From assembly GCA_973895155.1 (NCBI GenBank), contig OZ316891.1, forward strand, positions 22,878,001 through 22,942,000: 64,000 bases of DNA, written 5' to 3'. The position numbers were made by a program, and so were the translations under genes. The stretch comes from Marsupella aquatica. Its lineage: Eukaryota > Marchantiophyta. The stretch's first letter is position 1, and each line of letters begins with the position of its first letter. Below are positions 46,043-58,226 of the stretch, piece by piece. The notes under the pieces are model-generated. The model was not told where the DNA came from and searched no databases. It was given only the letters and a program-made list of their open reading frames with translations.

Positions 46043-47010
46043 ATGACATCCATAGAGAAACTAGACTTTCTCCCATTGACCATCGAGGGGGAGAACTACC
46101 TCTCCTGGTCACTAGACATTAAAGCTAACCTAATAGCTAAAGACATATACAAAACCATAATCACCGACCAGAGCACAATGACCCAGCAAAAGGCAAGAGT
46201 CTTATTGTTCATAAGACACCACCTTGTCGAACCACTGAAACTCCAATATCTCAATGAGGAAATCCCAAAAACCTTTGGGATCAACTCAAGGAGAGATTTG
46301 ACCACACTAAGACCATACACCTACCCAGAGCATGCCATGACTGGGTGAACCTCCGCGTCCAAGACCATATGTCTATAGTTAACTATAACAGTGAGCTATT
46401 CCGTATCACATCCCAGTTGACCCTGTGCGGCCAACCAGTCACTGATGAAGAACAGATAGAAAAGACACTATCTACCTTCCACACGAGCAATATCATACTA
46501 TCGGCACAATACAGAAACATGAAGTTCACAAAATACTCTGAACTTATAGCCCATATGTTGCTAGCTGAGAGGCATCAGGAGTTAATATTGAAGAACTTGA
46601 AGATGTGGCCGCCGGGAACCCTGCCATCACCCCCAGCCACTGAGACAAACTTTTGAATGCCCTCCAGCAGTAGAGGAGGACAACGGGATGGCTTTAGACG
46701 CAATGGTAGAGGAAGACCGGCCTTTAGAGGAGGAAGACAGATGGAGGCGGAAGATCTACTTACCTAAGGAGGAGAGGCAGTGGCCACGGAGCTGGAGGAG
46801 GCCACGGACGAGGAAGATCCAGCTTCATCTACACCAGTGGAGGAACGGGAAGACCAGGAAGACTAGCCCAACGGGGCAGTTCATCCCAACAGTACCCCGA
46901 ACAGTACTCAGGAAGACCCGCCGTGGGGTGCTTCCAATGTGGCACCAAGGGCCACCCACAGAGACTGTGCTGCATACCGCAACACCTAGTAGAATTATAC
47001 TAGAAGAATA
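46043..47010 (+). pseudogene. copia gag, frameshifted
   Basis: Starts at ATG 46043 (MTSIEKLDFLPLTIEGENYL), a gag type widespread in plant copia elements ('YLSW', 'FIRHHL', 'ERFDHTKTIHLP', 'ELFRITSQL', 'TFHTSNIIL'). The frame changes near 46275 in the 'LWDQLKERF' segment, so the product is split. A CCHC knuckle (CFQCGTKGHPQRLC) lies near 46931 in yet another frame, so at least two indels separate start and knuckle. Confidence 0.85.
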
Positions 47011-47093
47011 GAAACAATAGGACTCAGGAGGCACACGGCACCTTCCTAGAGCAAGATGAGCACTTAGAGAACTACGTTACTCACGACGAGGCC

Positions 47094-50000
47094 ATGTCTG
47101 AGTCACATATGACTTCACATCAGCAAAATTCCTTACCTTTAGACGACATTAGAACCTGCATTGTAGATAGTGGCATGTCTCACACAATATTCAAGTGCAG
47201 AGACTATTTCACCCACATTACTCCCTCCCACAGAAACATGACCACCATTATAGGGAGTAACCAGATAGATGAAGGTAATGGTCCTGCCACTATCACGTTA
47301 CCTCAGGGCACTAATATATATTAAATCTGCTATCTATGCACCTAATGCCACGAGAAACTTGATTAGCTTCAAGGACATTAGGGATAACAGATATCATATC
47401 CACACTAGCATAGATAAAAACCAGGAAGTAATTCATATCCTATAGAATACTCCCAATGAAATGCAAATAAAAGAAACACTTTTCGCGTATCCGTTGGGTT
47501 TCTATGCCACACAGTTGATTGCTTTTCATTCCACCACGCATGAGATGTCACTATATGACATTTGGCACACCAGGCTTGGACACCCTAGCATGACAATGTT
47601 TCAAAAGATGAAAAGAGTAACCCACAGAATACCACAAAACGTAGACCCAACGAACCATAATCAGTCTTGCATGGCATGTTCTCAAGGAAAGTTAATCCTT
47701 AGACCCTCTGTCTCCAAGACCATCCATGAAATGCCCAGATTCCTGGAACGAGTGCATGCAGACGTCTGTGGCCCTATTGAACCACCAAGTGGACCATTTT
47801 GATTTTTCCTAGTCATTATCGACGCATCCTCGAAATGGTCGCAAGTTTCATTGCTTTCCACATGAAACATGAATTTCCCACGACTTTTAGCACACATCTT
47901 AAAGCTAAAAGCTCAATTCCCTGAAAACCCTATCAAGACAATTAGGGTTGATAACGCAAGAGAATTTACTTCGAAAACATTTGAAGATTTTTGCATAGCT
48001 ATAAGTATAGACACTCAATACCCTATACCTCACGTCCATTTCCAAAATGGCATTGCTGAATCTGTCATTAAGAGAATATAGATGATAGCAAGACCCATGC
48101 TTATGCAGACACAGTTACCAACAACTGCATGGGGTCACACTCTATTACATGCAACAGTTGTACTTAAATATCACCCATCGGCATACAATGACCAAACTCC
48201 ACACCACCTAACCTTTGGAGTAAATCCTAACTTATCACACGTCAGGACTTTTGGTTGCCAAGTACTAGTCCCCATAATGGGACCCAAACGTACTAAGATG
48301 GGACCTCAAAGACAGAAAGGCCCGCCGAAAGGCATATATGTTGGTTTCGAGTCACCATCCATAATCAGGTACTACTTAGAACCATCATCTGCCGATGTTT
48401 TTCAAGCGAGGTTCCCTGACTGCCATTTTTACAAGAATGTTTTCCCCAAACTATTTGAAGGGAAACCACAATTTGAACGACCTCGTAACTTAGAATTACG
48501 ATGGCAGACTCAGTCCACTACTTGGAACGATCCACGGACACGACAATGCGAAGAAGAAGTCCGTAGGATACTGCAATTAACAAAGACTGTGGAGCAAATG
48601 CCAGACGCATTCATAGATATTGAGCAGGTAACAAGATCACATATCCTTGCCGCAAATGCTCCAGCACGTCTACAAGAATCCACACAATTAGCAACGGACC
48701 AACCACCAAGAGAAAAATATGGACGTCCATTGGGATCTAAAGATACCCAACCAAGACAAAAAAAAAACCACAATAATATCACCTGTGATACCCGAATTGA
48801 TACCCACACCAAGTCCTGTGGAAATCCCAAAAAATGAAGAAATCTCAATTCACTATATGAATACTGGGACTGTCTGGAATAGAAATAATATTCCTATGGA
48901 TGACAACTTTGCCTACCATATTTCCCAAAATATCACGAATACACAACTTGACCCTAAAACAATCAACGAGGCACAGAAAAGCCCAGATTGGTCACAATGG
49001 GAAAAGGCAATTAATTCAAAATTGAATTCATTGATTAAACGCCAAGTATTTGGAACTATTGTCCCAGCACCAACAGATACCCACTTAACGGATTATAAGT
49101 GGACATTCGTCAAAAAGAGAAACGCACAAGGTCAAGTTGCAAGATATAAAGCACGCATTGTCATGAAAGGATACACACAAATACCTGGGCGTGACTTTGA
49201 CTTGACATACACAGTAGTGATGGATGCAATAACCTATAGATACCTAGTCGGTTTTTCCCTAGGTCATCGACTAATGATGCATCAGATGGATGTTATAACA
49301 ACATATTTATGTGGACTACTGGATACTACCATATACATGAAAGCACCCCCAAAACTAATAAAGAGATAGACATATCATATTCAGGGGGAGCATAAGAAAA
49401 AGCAAAACCCCATCACATCCACATCTCTACCTTATACCACAAAAAGACTCCAGGAAGGAAAAATGGTGCATAATGGACCTATAGTCCTTCAAACACCATG
49501 GAGTGGACCTATTGTCCTTCCTAAGAGCGGACCTATTGTCCCTCCAGTACATAAATCCATGCCTTTGGCCAAGGATGGATATGCTGTTCAGATCATGAGA
49601 TCTTTATATGGACAAAAGCAAAGCAAAAGAATGTGGTATCAGAGATTTAGAGATGAAATGTTGAATATGGGTTTTACTAATGAAGATATTGCTCCTTGTT
49701 TATTTATTAAACAACATGATGAAGAATTGTTAATAATCGCCATCTACGTAGATGACATTAACTTATTTGGACACCTAAACTTATTACAACACACCATTGA
49801 GATACTAAATCGTGTATTTGAGATGAAAGACTTAGACCAAACCCATTATTGTTTGGGCCTACAATTTGAACACCTATCTGATGGTATACTTTTACACCAG
49901 AGCATTTACACTACAAAAATCCTCAAACAATTCAATATGGACAAGGCACATTCTCTAACTTCTCCTATGGAAGTATGATCTCTAGACAGAGACAAAGATA

Positions 50001-51189
50001 CATTCAGGAAGAGAAACGAAAATGAACCACTACTTGGTCCTGAAAAACCATACTTATCAGCAATAGGAGCACTTATGTTTCTAGCCAACCAGACATGACC
50101 AGACATTTCTTTTGCAGTAAACTTGCTAGCCAGATACAATGTACAACTTACTATACGCCACTGGAATGACATAAAAAGAATAATGCGTTACCTTCAAGGA
50201 ACTATTGATATGAGACTATATTTTCCTAATAACACTAATAAGACCTTAATAGGCTATGCAGACGCTGAATATTTATCAGACCCGACAACGCTAAATCACA
50301 GACTGGTTACGTATTTTTATATGGTCCTACAGCCATTTCTTGGGGGTACACAACATCATCAGTTATCAGTGGCTGATAATTGATATCAGTTATCTCAAAA
50401 ATTTAAGAATCTCAACTGAGGAGTTGCGATGGGGCCTTCGAACTCCCGCGCATCTCAGCTGGGCAGCCGAGGTTGACTCAATCTCGGCTGACCTCGCCGA
50501 GATGGGCGTACGGACCGAAAAAAATTAAAATTAAAAAAAAAACCAAAACTTTTCCCGAAAAAATAAATTTTGAAATTTTTTTCCCATCTTGGCTGGGCTC
50601 GCCAAGATAGATGTCCGTACGGTATGGATGCCTCATGGCAAAAAAAAATTTGAAAAAAAAAAAATTTCTTCATTTTTTTCTTTTTCGCTTCGCAACTTGG
50701 CGGCCTCTCTGAGATGAGGTGGCAGCTGATATAAGGTACACTAATGAAAGTGACTGATAAGTGATGAGATTACTTATCTCCATTTCTTGGAAAAGCACCA
50801 AACAAACACTAACATGCACTTCATCTATCCACACCAAAATTATTGCATTATATGAAGCCAACAGAGAGTGTATTTAGCTAAGAAGAGTAACCAACCATAT
50901 TAATACAAACTGCGGCTTACCAGCACTCACCGAGCCTACTACACTATTCAAAGACAATCAAACATGTGTTGAATAGGTCTTGAAAGGATTCATCAAAGGA
51001 GACCGCATCAAGCATATCGCACCAAAATTCTTCTTCACCCACGAACAACAAGGAGACACTATCCAAGTAAAGACAATTGCGAGCAACGACAACCATGCAG
51101 ATTTATTCACAAAAGCCTTGACCCCAACACTACATGCTATTCATTGTCAAGGCATAGGCTTACACAGACTATCAAAATTCAGAGATTAA
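47094..51189 (+). pseudogene. copia pol (protease-integrase-RT-RNaseH), broken
   Basis: Protease motif VDSGMSH near 47164; pre-integrase 'IWHTRLGHPS' near 47562 and 'CMACSQGK'; integrase D (HADVCGP), D (RVDNAREF) and E (NGIAES); RT 'KARIVMKGY' near 49150, 'MDVITTYLCGLLD', 'YVDDINLF' near 49747; RNase H 'GYADAEY' near 50252, 'TNHINTNCGLP' and 'ADLFTKAL'. Stops include TGA 47800 (usual GPFRYF), TAG 48079 (usual KRIQMI), TAG 50875 (usual Trp) and TAG 50974 (usual VEQVL). An unusual segment with three GGACCTAT.GTCC units (49475-49541, protein GPIV x3) lies in RT between the 'PPKLIKR' and 'RSLYGQKQS' segments. RNase H is split by an insertion (50387-50841). Confidence 0.9.
50387..50841. mobile_element. 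~455-bp insertion inside copia RNase H
   Basis: The RNase H reading 'HQLSVADN' stops at 50380 and resumes as 'IALYEANREC' at 50842. The insert has two related GC-rich cores separated by A-rich tracts: TCTCGGCTGACCTCGCCGAG with TACGG (near 50480-50516) and TCTTGGCTGGGCTCGCCAAG with TACGG (near 50586-50621). Both cores can fold on themselves. Ends are uncertain; TTATCAGT near the left end recurs inverted near the right end. No coding capacity. Confidence 0.6.
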
Positions 51190-51393
51190 AAATAACACTT
51201 AACTCTAGATAGTCATTAACTTTTGTACTCTTATTTGTAAAGGTGGTTGTACTCTTTCCCTCGTAGGAGTATGAGAGGGTTTCAATGAGGCAACACCTAC
51301 ATAAGACCAAAGTACAAAATATGAGTCTTTTGTTAGAGGACTTAATTAGTATAGAGTTGCTTGCATTACTCCCATAATACAATCAAGGGGGAG

Positions 51394-51525
51394 TGTTAGA
51401 ATACCATAGTCAAGTCACCAGGGTTACTTACCTAACCCTAGTTAGGAACCTTGTGACCCTTCATACTATACATAAACATCACCTGAGGGAGAAGGTTTAA
51501 TTCAGTTGGAGATTGTATCTGAACA
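51394..51525 (+). repeat. 3' LTR, 132 bp
   Basis: Matches 44306-44437 with about six differences and is followed by the target duplication CTTAT. Confidence 0.95.
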
Positions 51526-53889
51526 CTTATAAGTCTCTATAAGAAAGACCCTATTGTTTTTCTGAGAAAATTCTTAAGGCTTCCCTTAGAACTAATAAAA
51601 TGACCTTATCTTTTGTTGCACGTGATGTGCCATTTTTGTGGAAGTGAAACCATCAAGGGTTCCAAATGACTAGGTTCCAGTGAACTTGAGTTCCTCTCAT
51701 TGCAAAGCAAGTGAAAGTTTAGGGTTAATTTAGAGTATATAATTATATACATATGATCTCAAGAATTCCCCAGTTTTCCCAACTTCAAAATCAATGAAAG
51801 TCATTCCTTATCTCCTACCATATTTCGGAAGGCTCAACCATGATGGCTAGGCGGCTAGAGGTTGCAATCAACAAAATGGGAGAGTACTTAATTTACCTGC
51901 ACAGCCAAGCAACAGAAACATTGAAATAGTGCTTAGAATGATTTGGTTGGCTTGAATTCAATTAAGTATATTTACGAACCCCCATTAGAGGTCCTTTCCA
52001 AAATTCCTGGCTCCACAATGCGCCACATCATCATGGAGACGCCACAAATAGGAAGGGACTTGTTTTTGGATAAAATTAACTTATACATTTGTGTTTGTGG
52101 CAACTTTGCTGTAAAATTAAACTAGGGCGCCATGCTGTAAAAAAGAATGTAAAAAACATTGACATGCAAATCAAAAGATAAAAAGATTGAGGTAAAACTA
52201 CTCCCAATAACGATTTTATTTCCATTTTAATTTTATTCAAAACATAAAATTTTCTTGACAACAATTTTTGATTTGACATTGTTGAGTCAAATCATAATGA
52301 AAACTCACATATAATATGGCATTGGAAAGATCTTGAAGAGACGGTCGTGATGAGCTTAGCATTGTCACCATTCGATAAGAATTGAGTAAATAATTTGAAA
52401 AATAGATTTTACCCATGATTTTGTAATCTCTAATGTGAATAGAAATTTTTGTTGTACAACCCCTCAAATGTTGACCCCTTCCATGAGAATGAACCTAAAA
52501 TTGATAGATTTTATTGAGTACTAAGGAGATTATGAATTTTAGAATTTCTTTAGTTGTTTAATGAACTTAACATTGATAGATTTAGTTGAGTTCTGAGTAG
52601 ATTATAAGTTTCCAATGTTCTCTAGCTTTCCAATGAGTGTGACATTGGGAGATTTTATCAAGTACTAAAGTGGTCATGAATTTCTAAATTTCTCTAGTTT
52701 TCAATCCATTCTGAATTCCACAATTGGAAATTTGTTTCCACTAAACTTTTTGTCTTAAACAATTATGCAAGGTTAGTGACTTGATGACACCAATGACTTC
52801 TCTTTGTTTGTCTATCTGCATGTAGAAATTGAAAAGTGATTACTTTCGATGAAACTTGAATGCATCCAACATCCCTTCGATAACGTGGAGGAAACCGTCG
52901 AACACCGTTTTGCTGAAGTGGACAATTAAGTTGCCCACACATTAAACAGTAGTTCATATTGCAGCTTGTTTTGTGATTGATGTTAATTATGGTTATCTTG
53001 GTAAGTTTGGCAATTGTTTCAAGTGTCAAACATTGACTTGTCCATTTTTGAAATTTTTTTCTTTAGATTTGGAGGTCCATCTAGGCTTCAGTTTCTAGAT
53101 AATTGCCTCTAAAATAACATGGGGGTCCACAGATTAATTGCTTCCTCTTTAATTGAACCACAGATACTAGCCCTAGCCCAATTATCCATTCCTTGAGTGT
53201 AAATAGATATGAAAACATAAAAAAATGTGCAGGTAAATTATGCACTTCCCCATTTTGTTGATAAATAAAATTCTACACTATTTCCTGTTCATCTTTGCCC
53301 TATCCCTGTTTTGTTTTTCCACCCTCATTTCAGTTTTGTCTTTATTTAGAGTCAATGTTCATGTTTGTCCTTTAAGTTTTATCGTCCTTTAAGTTTTATC
53401 CTTATTAACAATAATTGTCAGATTTGTCCTTATTGAGAGTTAGGACGTCTAGGGGCTTCACTCTAGACCATATGCCTTACAAGTAGTTTCACCTTACTAA
53501 TTACTAGCCACGACTACCCATTTTTGAACATGAATAGCGGGGAGGACAATAAAAATGTCATGAAAATATATTCCTTATTCACAGTTTTTGAAGGTTAACG
53601 AAATGATAAAAAAATTATCATACATATCATCATTTTAATAATCATAAATAACATACCATACTCTTTTCTATGCACATCACTCTTTCTATGCACATACATT
53701 ATGGTGGGCCATAGAGCTTAATTAGTTTTTAATATAATTAGAAATCATAACAAAAAGCATTTATAATTATCATTTGACATACATCATAATCATGAGTTTT
53801 TCCATCCACATGATGGACCATGGATTTACTCTCTAGAGTCTTCACTCTAGAAGCCTAGGCCCCAACTCTAGCTTGCACTCGGAGCTTTA
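51526..53889. other. AT-rich intergenic; degenerate ~75-bp repeats
   Basis: No gene seen. Between about 52490 and 52720 a unit of the type 'AATGA.C(T/C)(T/A)A.ATTG(A/G)(T/G)AGATTT...GAGTACT..G.AGATTAT(G/A)A' recurs about three times. A TTTGTCCTT-rich stretch (53290-53440) also repeats TTTAAGTTTTATC. Confidence 0.5.
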
Positions 53890-54287
53890 TAAGTAAAATG
53901 GGGAAACTAAAGCTTCAGAGTATCTTGGTCTATTCACAAATACCTTTTTTTTCCCTAAGTTTTGAATGCACATATTTTCTCTCGAGACCAATGGAGCATT
54001 AATTAGTTGAAGGCCATCTACCCCTCTGTGATGTACTTGCCAGGAGAGTTAGAAGGTCCAGCAACATGACCTGTTTTGCTTCAATAAGTTCAAAGGTCTC
54101 GCACTAATTTCAAGAATCTGCCCAAGATGACCGTGACATGCTCATTATCATTCTCTGGTAAAAATGGGTTCCATCCACCTTGGAGAAAGTGCCCATCCGT
54201 CACCTTCTGAACAGCTCCAATGTATATGTTATTCAAGGAAAGATTCAAGTTGGTGCTAGAATTAGAGCCTTATTACCATGTTTCAAC

Positions 54288-55639
54288 GAGATATATACTT
54301 AGTGGACCTCCAAATGCAACTTTTTCTCTTAATGGACCAAAAGTTGCACATGCCCTCCCAGTGGACCTCAATGTTTAGATTCTCTCCCAATGGACCCCCG
54401 GGCCCACTCCGTACAAGCATGTTCTTCTGAAACACCTTGCCACACAGTTCAGGTCCACTACATACCTTGTGGACACCGTGGTTGGTCATGTGTAGTAGGC
54501 CGTCGATAACGTCGCAGTCCACAAGCGTCGTAGCCCTGGTCGCAATCGAGCGCGGCAACATGATGGCTTCCTAGTTTTTGTGAATACAATATAGCTATTG
54601 TATTCAAACTACAATAGCCGCAATCTAGAACAATCAGAAGAATACAACATGGTCAATGTATTTACTCTACGCATGCAATGACACGTCGTGATTCTAGGTT
54701 GCGTCTGCTTTGGATACATAGTGGACACTGTATTCAAAGATCGCACCTAAACAAAGTTAGGACTCCCCTGCCTTACATATAGGCAATAAGGCTTGCTATA
54801 ATCAACAAAACCAAAACCTGTTCAACATAGAACGATAAATGTGTGTCTTGCATACAATATGCATGTTGTATGCACATTTCCCCCGACTTTACGACGAAGA
54901 CACCCCCTTGTCGAAGCCTTCCCAAATGGACAAAACTTATTATATTACAACACAAAAATATGATTTGTCATGTATACACTTTGCACGTTGTATTTGGATT
55001 TTCACACTTAGGAAAAAATTTGTCCCTCCGACTTTACGAAGATGCCCCCCCTTCCCCGCCGAAGCCTGCTCAAATGGGCAAAACCTATTGTATTTCAACA
55101 TAGAAATATGATTTGTCATGTATACACTTTGCACGCTGTATTTAGATTTCACACTTAGACAAAAACTTTGTCACTCTGACTTTACGAAGACGCCCCCCTC
55201 CAAAGCCTGCCCAGATGGACAAAACCTATTGTATTACAACACATAGATATGACTTGTCATGTATACACTTTGCAAGTTGTATTCGGATTTCACACTTAGA
55301 AAAAAAATTGTCCCTCCAACTTTATGAAAACGCCCCCCGCCAAAGTGACGGTTCATGTTTGTATGCATTGTGGTCAATGTATACATTGTGAGATACATTG
55401 ATTCACTCGGAACTGCGATCGTAGTCGACCGCATTCGGCGGTCGGACACTGAAGAACAGTAGAACATGTTGCGTTTTACAGTGACAATCTCGCGTTATAA
55501 AAACTGCACAATGTGTTAGAAGAACATCTCACACAAAATGACACCTCTGGTGGGCCCGGAGGTCCATTGGGAGGGCGTGTGCAACTTTTGGTCCATTAGT
55601 AAAACAAGTTATATTTGGAGGTCCACTAAGTATATCTCT
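54288..55639. mobile_element. Non-autonomous Mutator-like (MULE) TIR element
   Basis: Terminal inverted repeats of about 80 bp: left GAGATATATACTTAGTGGAC (54288-54369); right, read inverted, GAGATATACTTAGTGGACCT (55638-55560). Both go on through CTAATGGACCAAAAGTTGCA-like sequence. The site duplication is CATGTTTCAAC (54277-54287 and 55640-55650), 10-11 bp. Ends beginning GAGATA and a 9-11 bp duplication fit Mutator-like elements. Block A preserves the near-empty site (CTGTTTCAACACTC). There is no transposase; the interior holds a tandem repeat. Confidence 0.85.
54885..55345. repeat. Internal tandem repeat, ~145 bp x 3-4
   Basis: Within the MULE-like element, GACTTTACGA(C)GAAGA.(A/G)CCCCC recurs at 54885, 55030, 55178 and 55318. 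Each unit also has 'ATGGACAAAACCTATTGTAT' and 'CTTGTCATGTATACACTTTG' type segments. Subterminal or internal arrays are common in non-autonomous MULEs. Confidence 0.85.
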
Positions 55640-55650
55640 CATGTTTCAAC

Positions 55651-58226
55651 ACTCTTTCCCTCGCAGGTTGCTGGATCTCTTGGAATTCATGAAGCAATAT
55701 ACACTAGAGAATTAGCTCGGATCTTCACCACTCGAATCAACTGCCCGAACGAAGTGGAACAATAGCTCATAAACTGAATTCACAGGAGAGCTGCTGACTA
55801 GGTCTCTTCTGGGTCCATCTTCTTGCACCTCCGGCTGATCCCTCCCTGGATTCGAGGAAAAGGAGTTGTGGTGTACATGCCTTGACAGCACCGGACTCTC
55901 TCTAGGTCCAAGTTCGGAGTGCAATGATTACAGTCATTTAATTGCCATAGTTGCCTTGTTTGCTTTGTTTACATGCGCATCGATTCAATAATACCAGGAG
56001 AAGGAAAAAATGGAAGTCAAAGTTGAAGTAAGTTTATTTAATTCATTATTTGGCCCACCTCTTTCATATCTATGACATCACATCGGAGTTCTTTAAGTAG
56101 GGACATTGAGCGAAACTGTTTGTGTTCAATGCAAAGAAGCAGGGTGATCACGTCCGATTACTATTCTATGCTTTCTACGGTAAGCAATAGGAAATGGCTT
56201 CTAGAGAACGCCCAAAAGGAGATTTGAGAAAGCAGCTAAACAAGTACCAAATCAGCTCACTGCTGGGGGCAAGCTGACGGACAACCACAAGAATAGCGAG
56301 ACCCTAGTTAAGTTTCGTGGTACGAGCTCTCTGCACAGACCTCCAATCCTCTACTGGTTTCCGCACTTAATGGAACAAAACAGACAACTAAATTTGTGTG
56401 GCTTCCTGAATCTATTGCCATTACATTTAAATTGGCTACAGGGGTACAAAGAAGGTCATGAGGACGTGAGCGTCTAATGACAATTGACTAACGCGTGTCC
56501 AGTTCTCCAGAGAAATCGCTATTTCGTTACACATCAGCTGAATTGATTTGTCTCAGACGTTCTCAGCTGCGATACTGGCGCTACCGAAGCCCTTAAGTTG
56601 GAGGAAAGCCAAGCCAACTGTTGATAAGAACATGACCACACTGCTCAACGTATTCCAGCTGAAAGATCATTGACGCCTCTCACCAACAGGGTGAAAATTC
56701 CTTCAGATACACACCAAACGGATCGACGGACAGGGCACAACCAGTTGCATTTTTCTCTACACGGGCCTCCCAAAATCGGCTGCTCCACAGATCTCACTGA
56801 CGGGCAATTGAATTGGGCAGCCAGCAAACATAAATCGAATCACGAGCGATCCATGTGACAGACTACCGGATTACTGTGTGACTTGCGTCGAGTTTCCTAA
56901 TAAGTGAAATCTGCCCACATGATTGCGCTAGTCGAGAAAATGGGTGCTAAAATCGCCCCCCATGATGCCAGTCCAGAATACAATTCCTGTCCAGTAGCCC
57001 TAAATCATAGCCCTACTGGAACAGTTTAAAAGGCATGGAGTTTCTCTTTTTCCTTTTTTTAACCTTCCCGGAAACAAGTGCACTTTTGATGAACGACCGG
57101 TACAAATCTCGATCTTGGGAAAGAGTTTTGAGCGCAGGGACATGGGGATTCCAGTAATTTTCATTTTAAGCATCGAATGCCCTTGGGCCGAATTCATATA
57201 TTCCTCCAAAAATTGTATCCAATGTGGTCAGAGTTTAAAACTTAATTACTGTAGATTCCCCATTGAAGAGATCGTTTTCACTGAGTGCATATTATAATAT
57301 TCAACTGAGAGTATCAATTGCACTCCGGGAGATTTTCGAGTGAAGTGTCTTTGGTCCTTCGACAGGTCGATGAGCGTGAGCACCCGTTTTCTCGACGAAT
57401 GCAATCATTTGGGCAGATTTCACTTATAGGTTATGGGAAAGTCGATACAAATTGCATCACAAGTATTGAATTTCGACTGTAAATGCAATAATCTATCATG
57501 TGCAGTACAAGTGCACAAAAGTTGGGTAAACTGGGCACTTCAATTAGCAAGCTTTGACTACAGCATTCCATGAAACCAGCTTTGAAGTTGTCACAAATAT
57601 CAACCAACAAGAACACTGCTTCCACGCCCTGTGGCTCACAACAATGAAAGAAAAATTGCTAAACAGCAACTAACAAGAACACTGATTCTCATACCCAACC
57701 GAGCACAGAAATGAAAAACAACGGCCAGGGCTTAAGTCAATGCCAAAAGTCTCCTTCGGACTCAAAAGCTCAGCGAAGAGTAGTGAAGCATTTCCCTTTC
57801 TTCATTAGTTATATCATCTAATCACAAGCATTGGTCTTAAGGGTCTCCATTTCAGGATTCTTTCAGATATTTGATTTAAAGAATTATGAACAAGGAATGT
57901 GGTGTTCCATTCTAGAACAACTGATCTAGATTCTAGACTTTCTAAAACTCTACTTTGTACAAACATGCAGGATGAGGTTCCCTTGGATCAATTGTCAATG
58001 TTGGCAACATTTGACCCCTAGTCCCAACCCAAAAATTTTAGTATCCGAAGTCTGTCACTTGTGTATACAATTGGCATACACCTGCCACATCTCCTATGGA
58101 TGTACTGCCCATCCTAGGTCACCTATGGAATAATGCCCATCCTAGGTGACTGTGATTGTCGATAAGGTATGATTTGAGAACGAAGCTCTATAATCAGAAC
58201 ACAGGGATCCATGATGGCGACCGCTA
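55651..58226. other. Block B non-coding remainder
   Basis: No gene. It holds the decayed counterparts of the block A sequence around PrpF exon 1 and upstream region (56100-57300). CCCATCCTAGGT(C/G)AC occurs twice near 58110 and 58138. Confidence 0.5.

Larger units (their letters stand above)
44306..51525 (+). mobile_element. Complete Ty1/copia element with 132-bp LTRs
   Basis: LTRs 44306-44437 and 51394-51525, both 132 bp, TGTTAG...GAACA; target duplication CTTAT at 44301-44305 and 51526-51530; polypurine tract AATCAAGGGGGAG just before the 3' LTR. Gag, protease, integrase, RT and RNase H occur in copia order. The LTRs differ at about 6 of 132 positions, so this insertion is clearly older than the gypsy element at 637. 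It carries a later insertion in RNase H. Confidence 0.95.
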
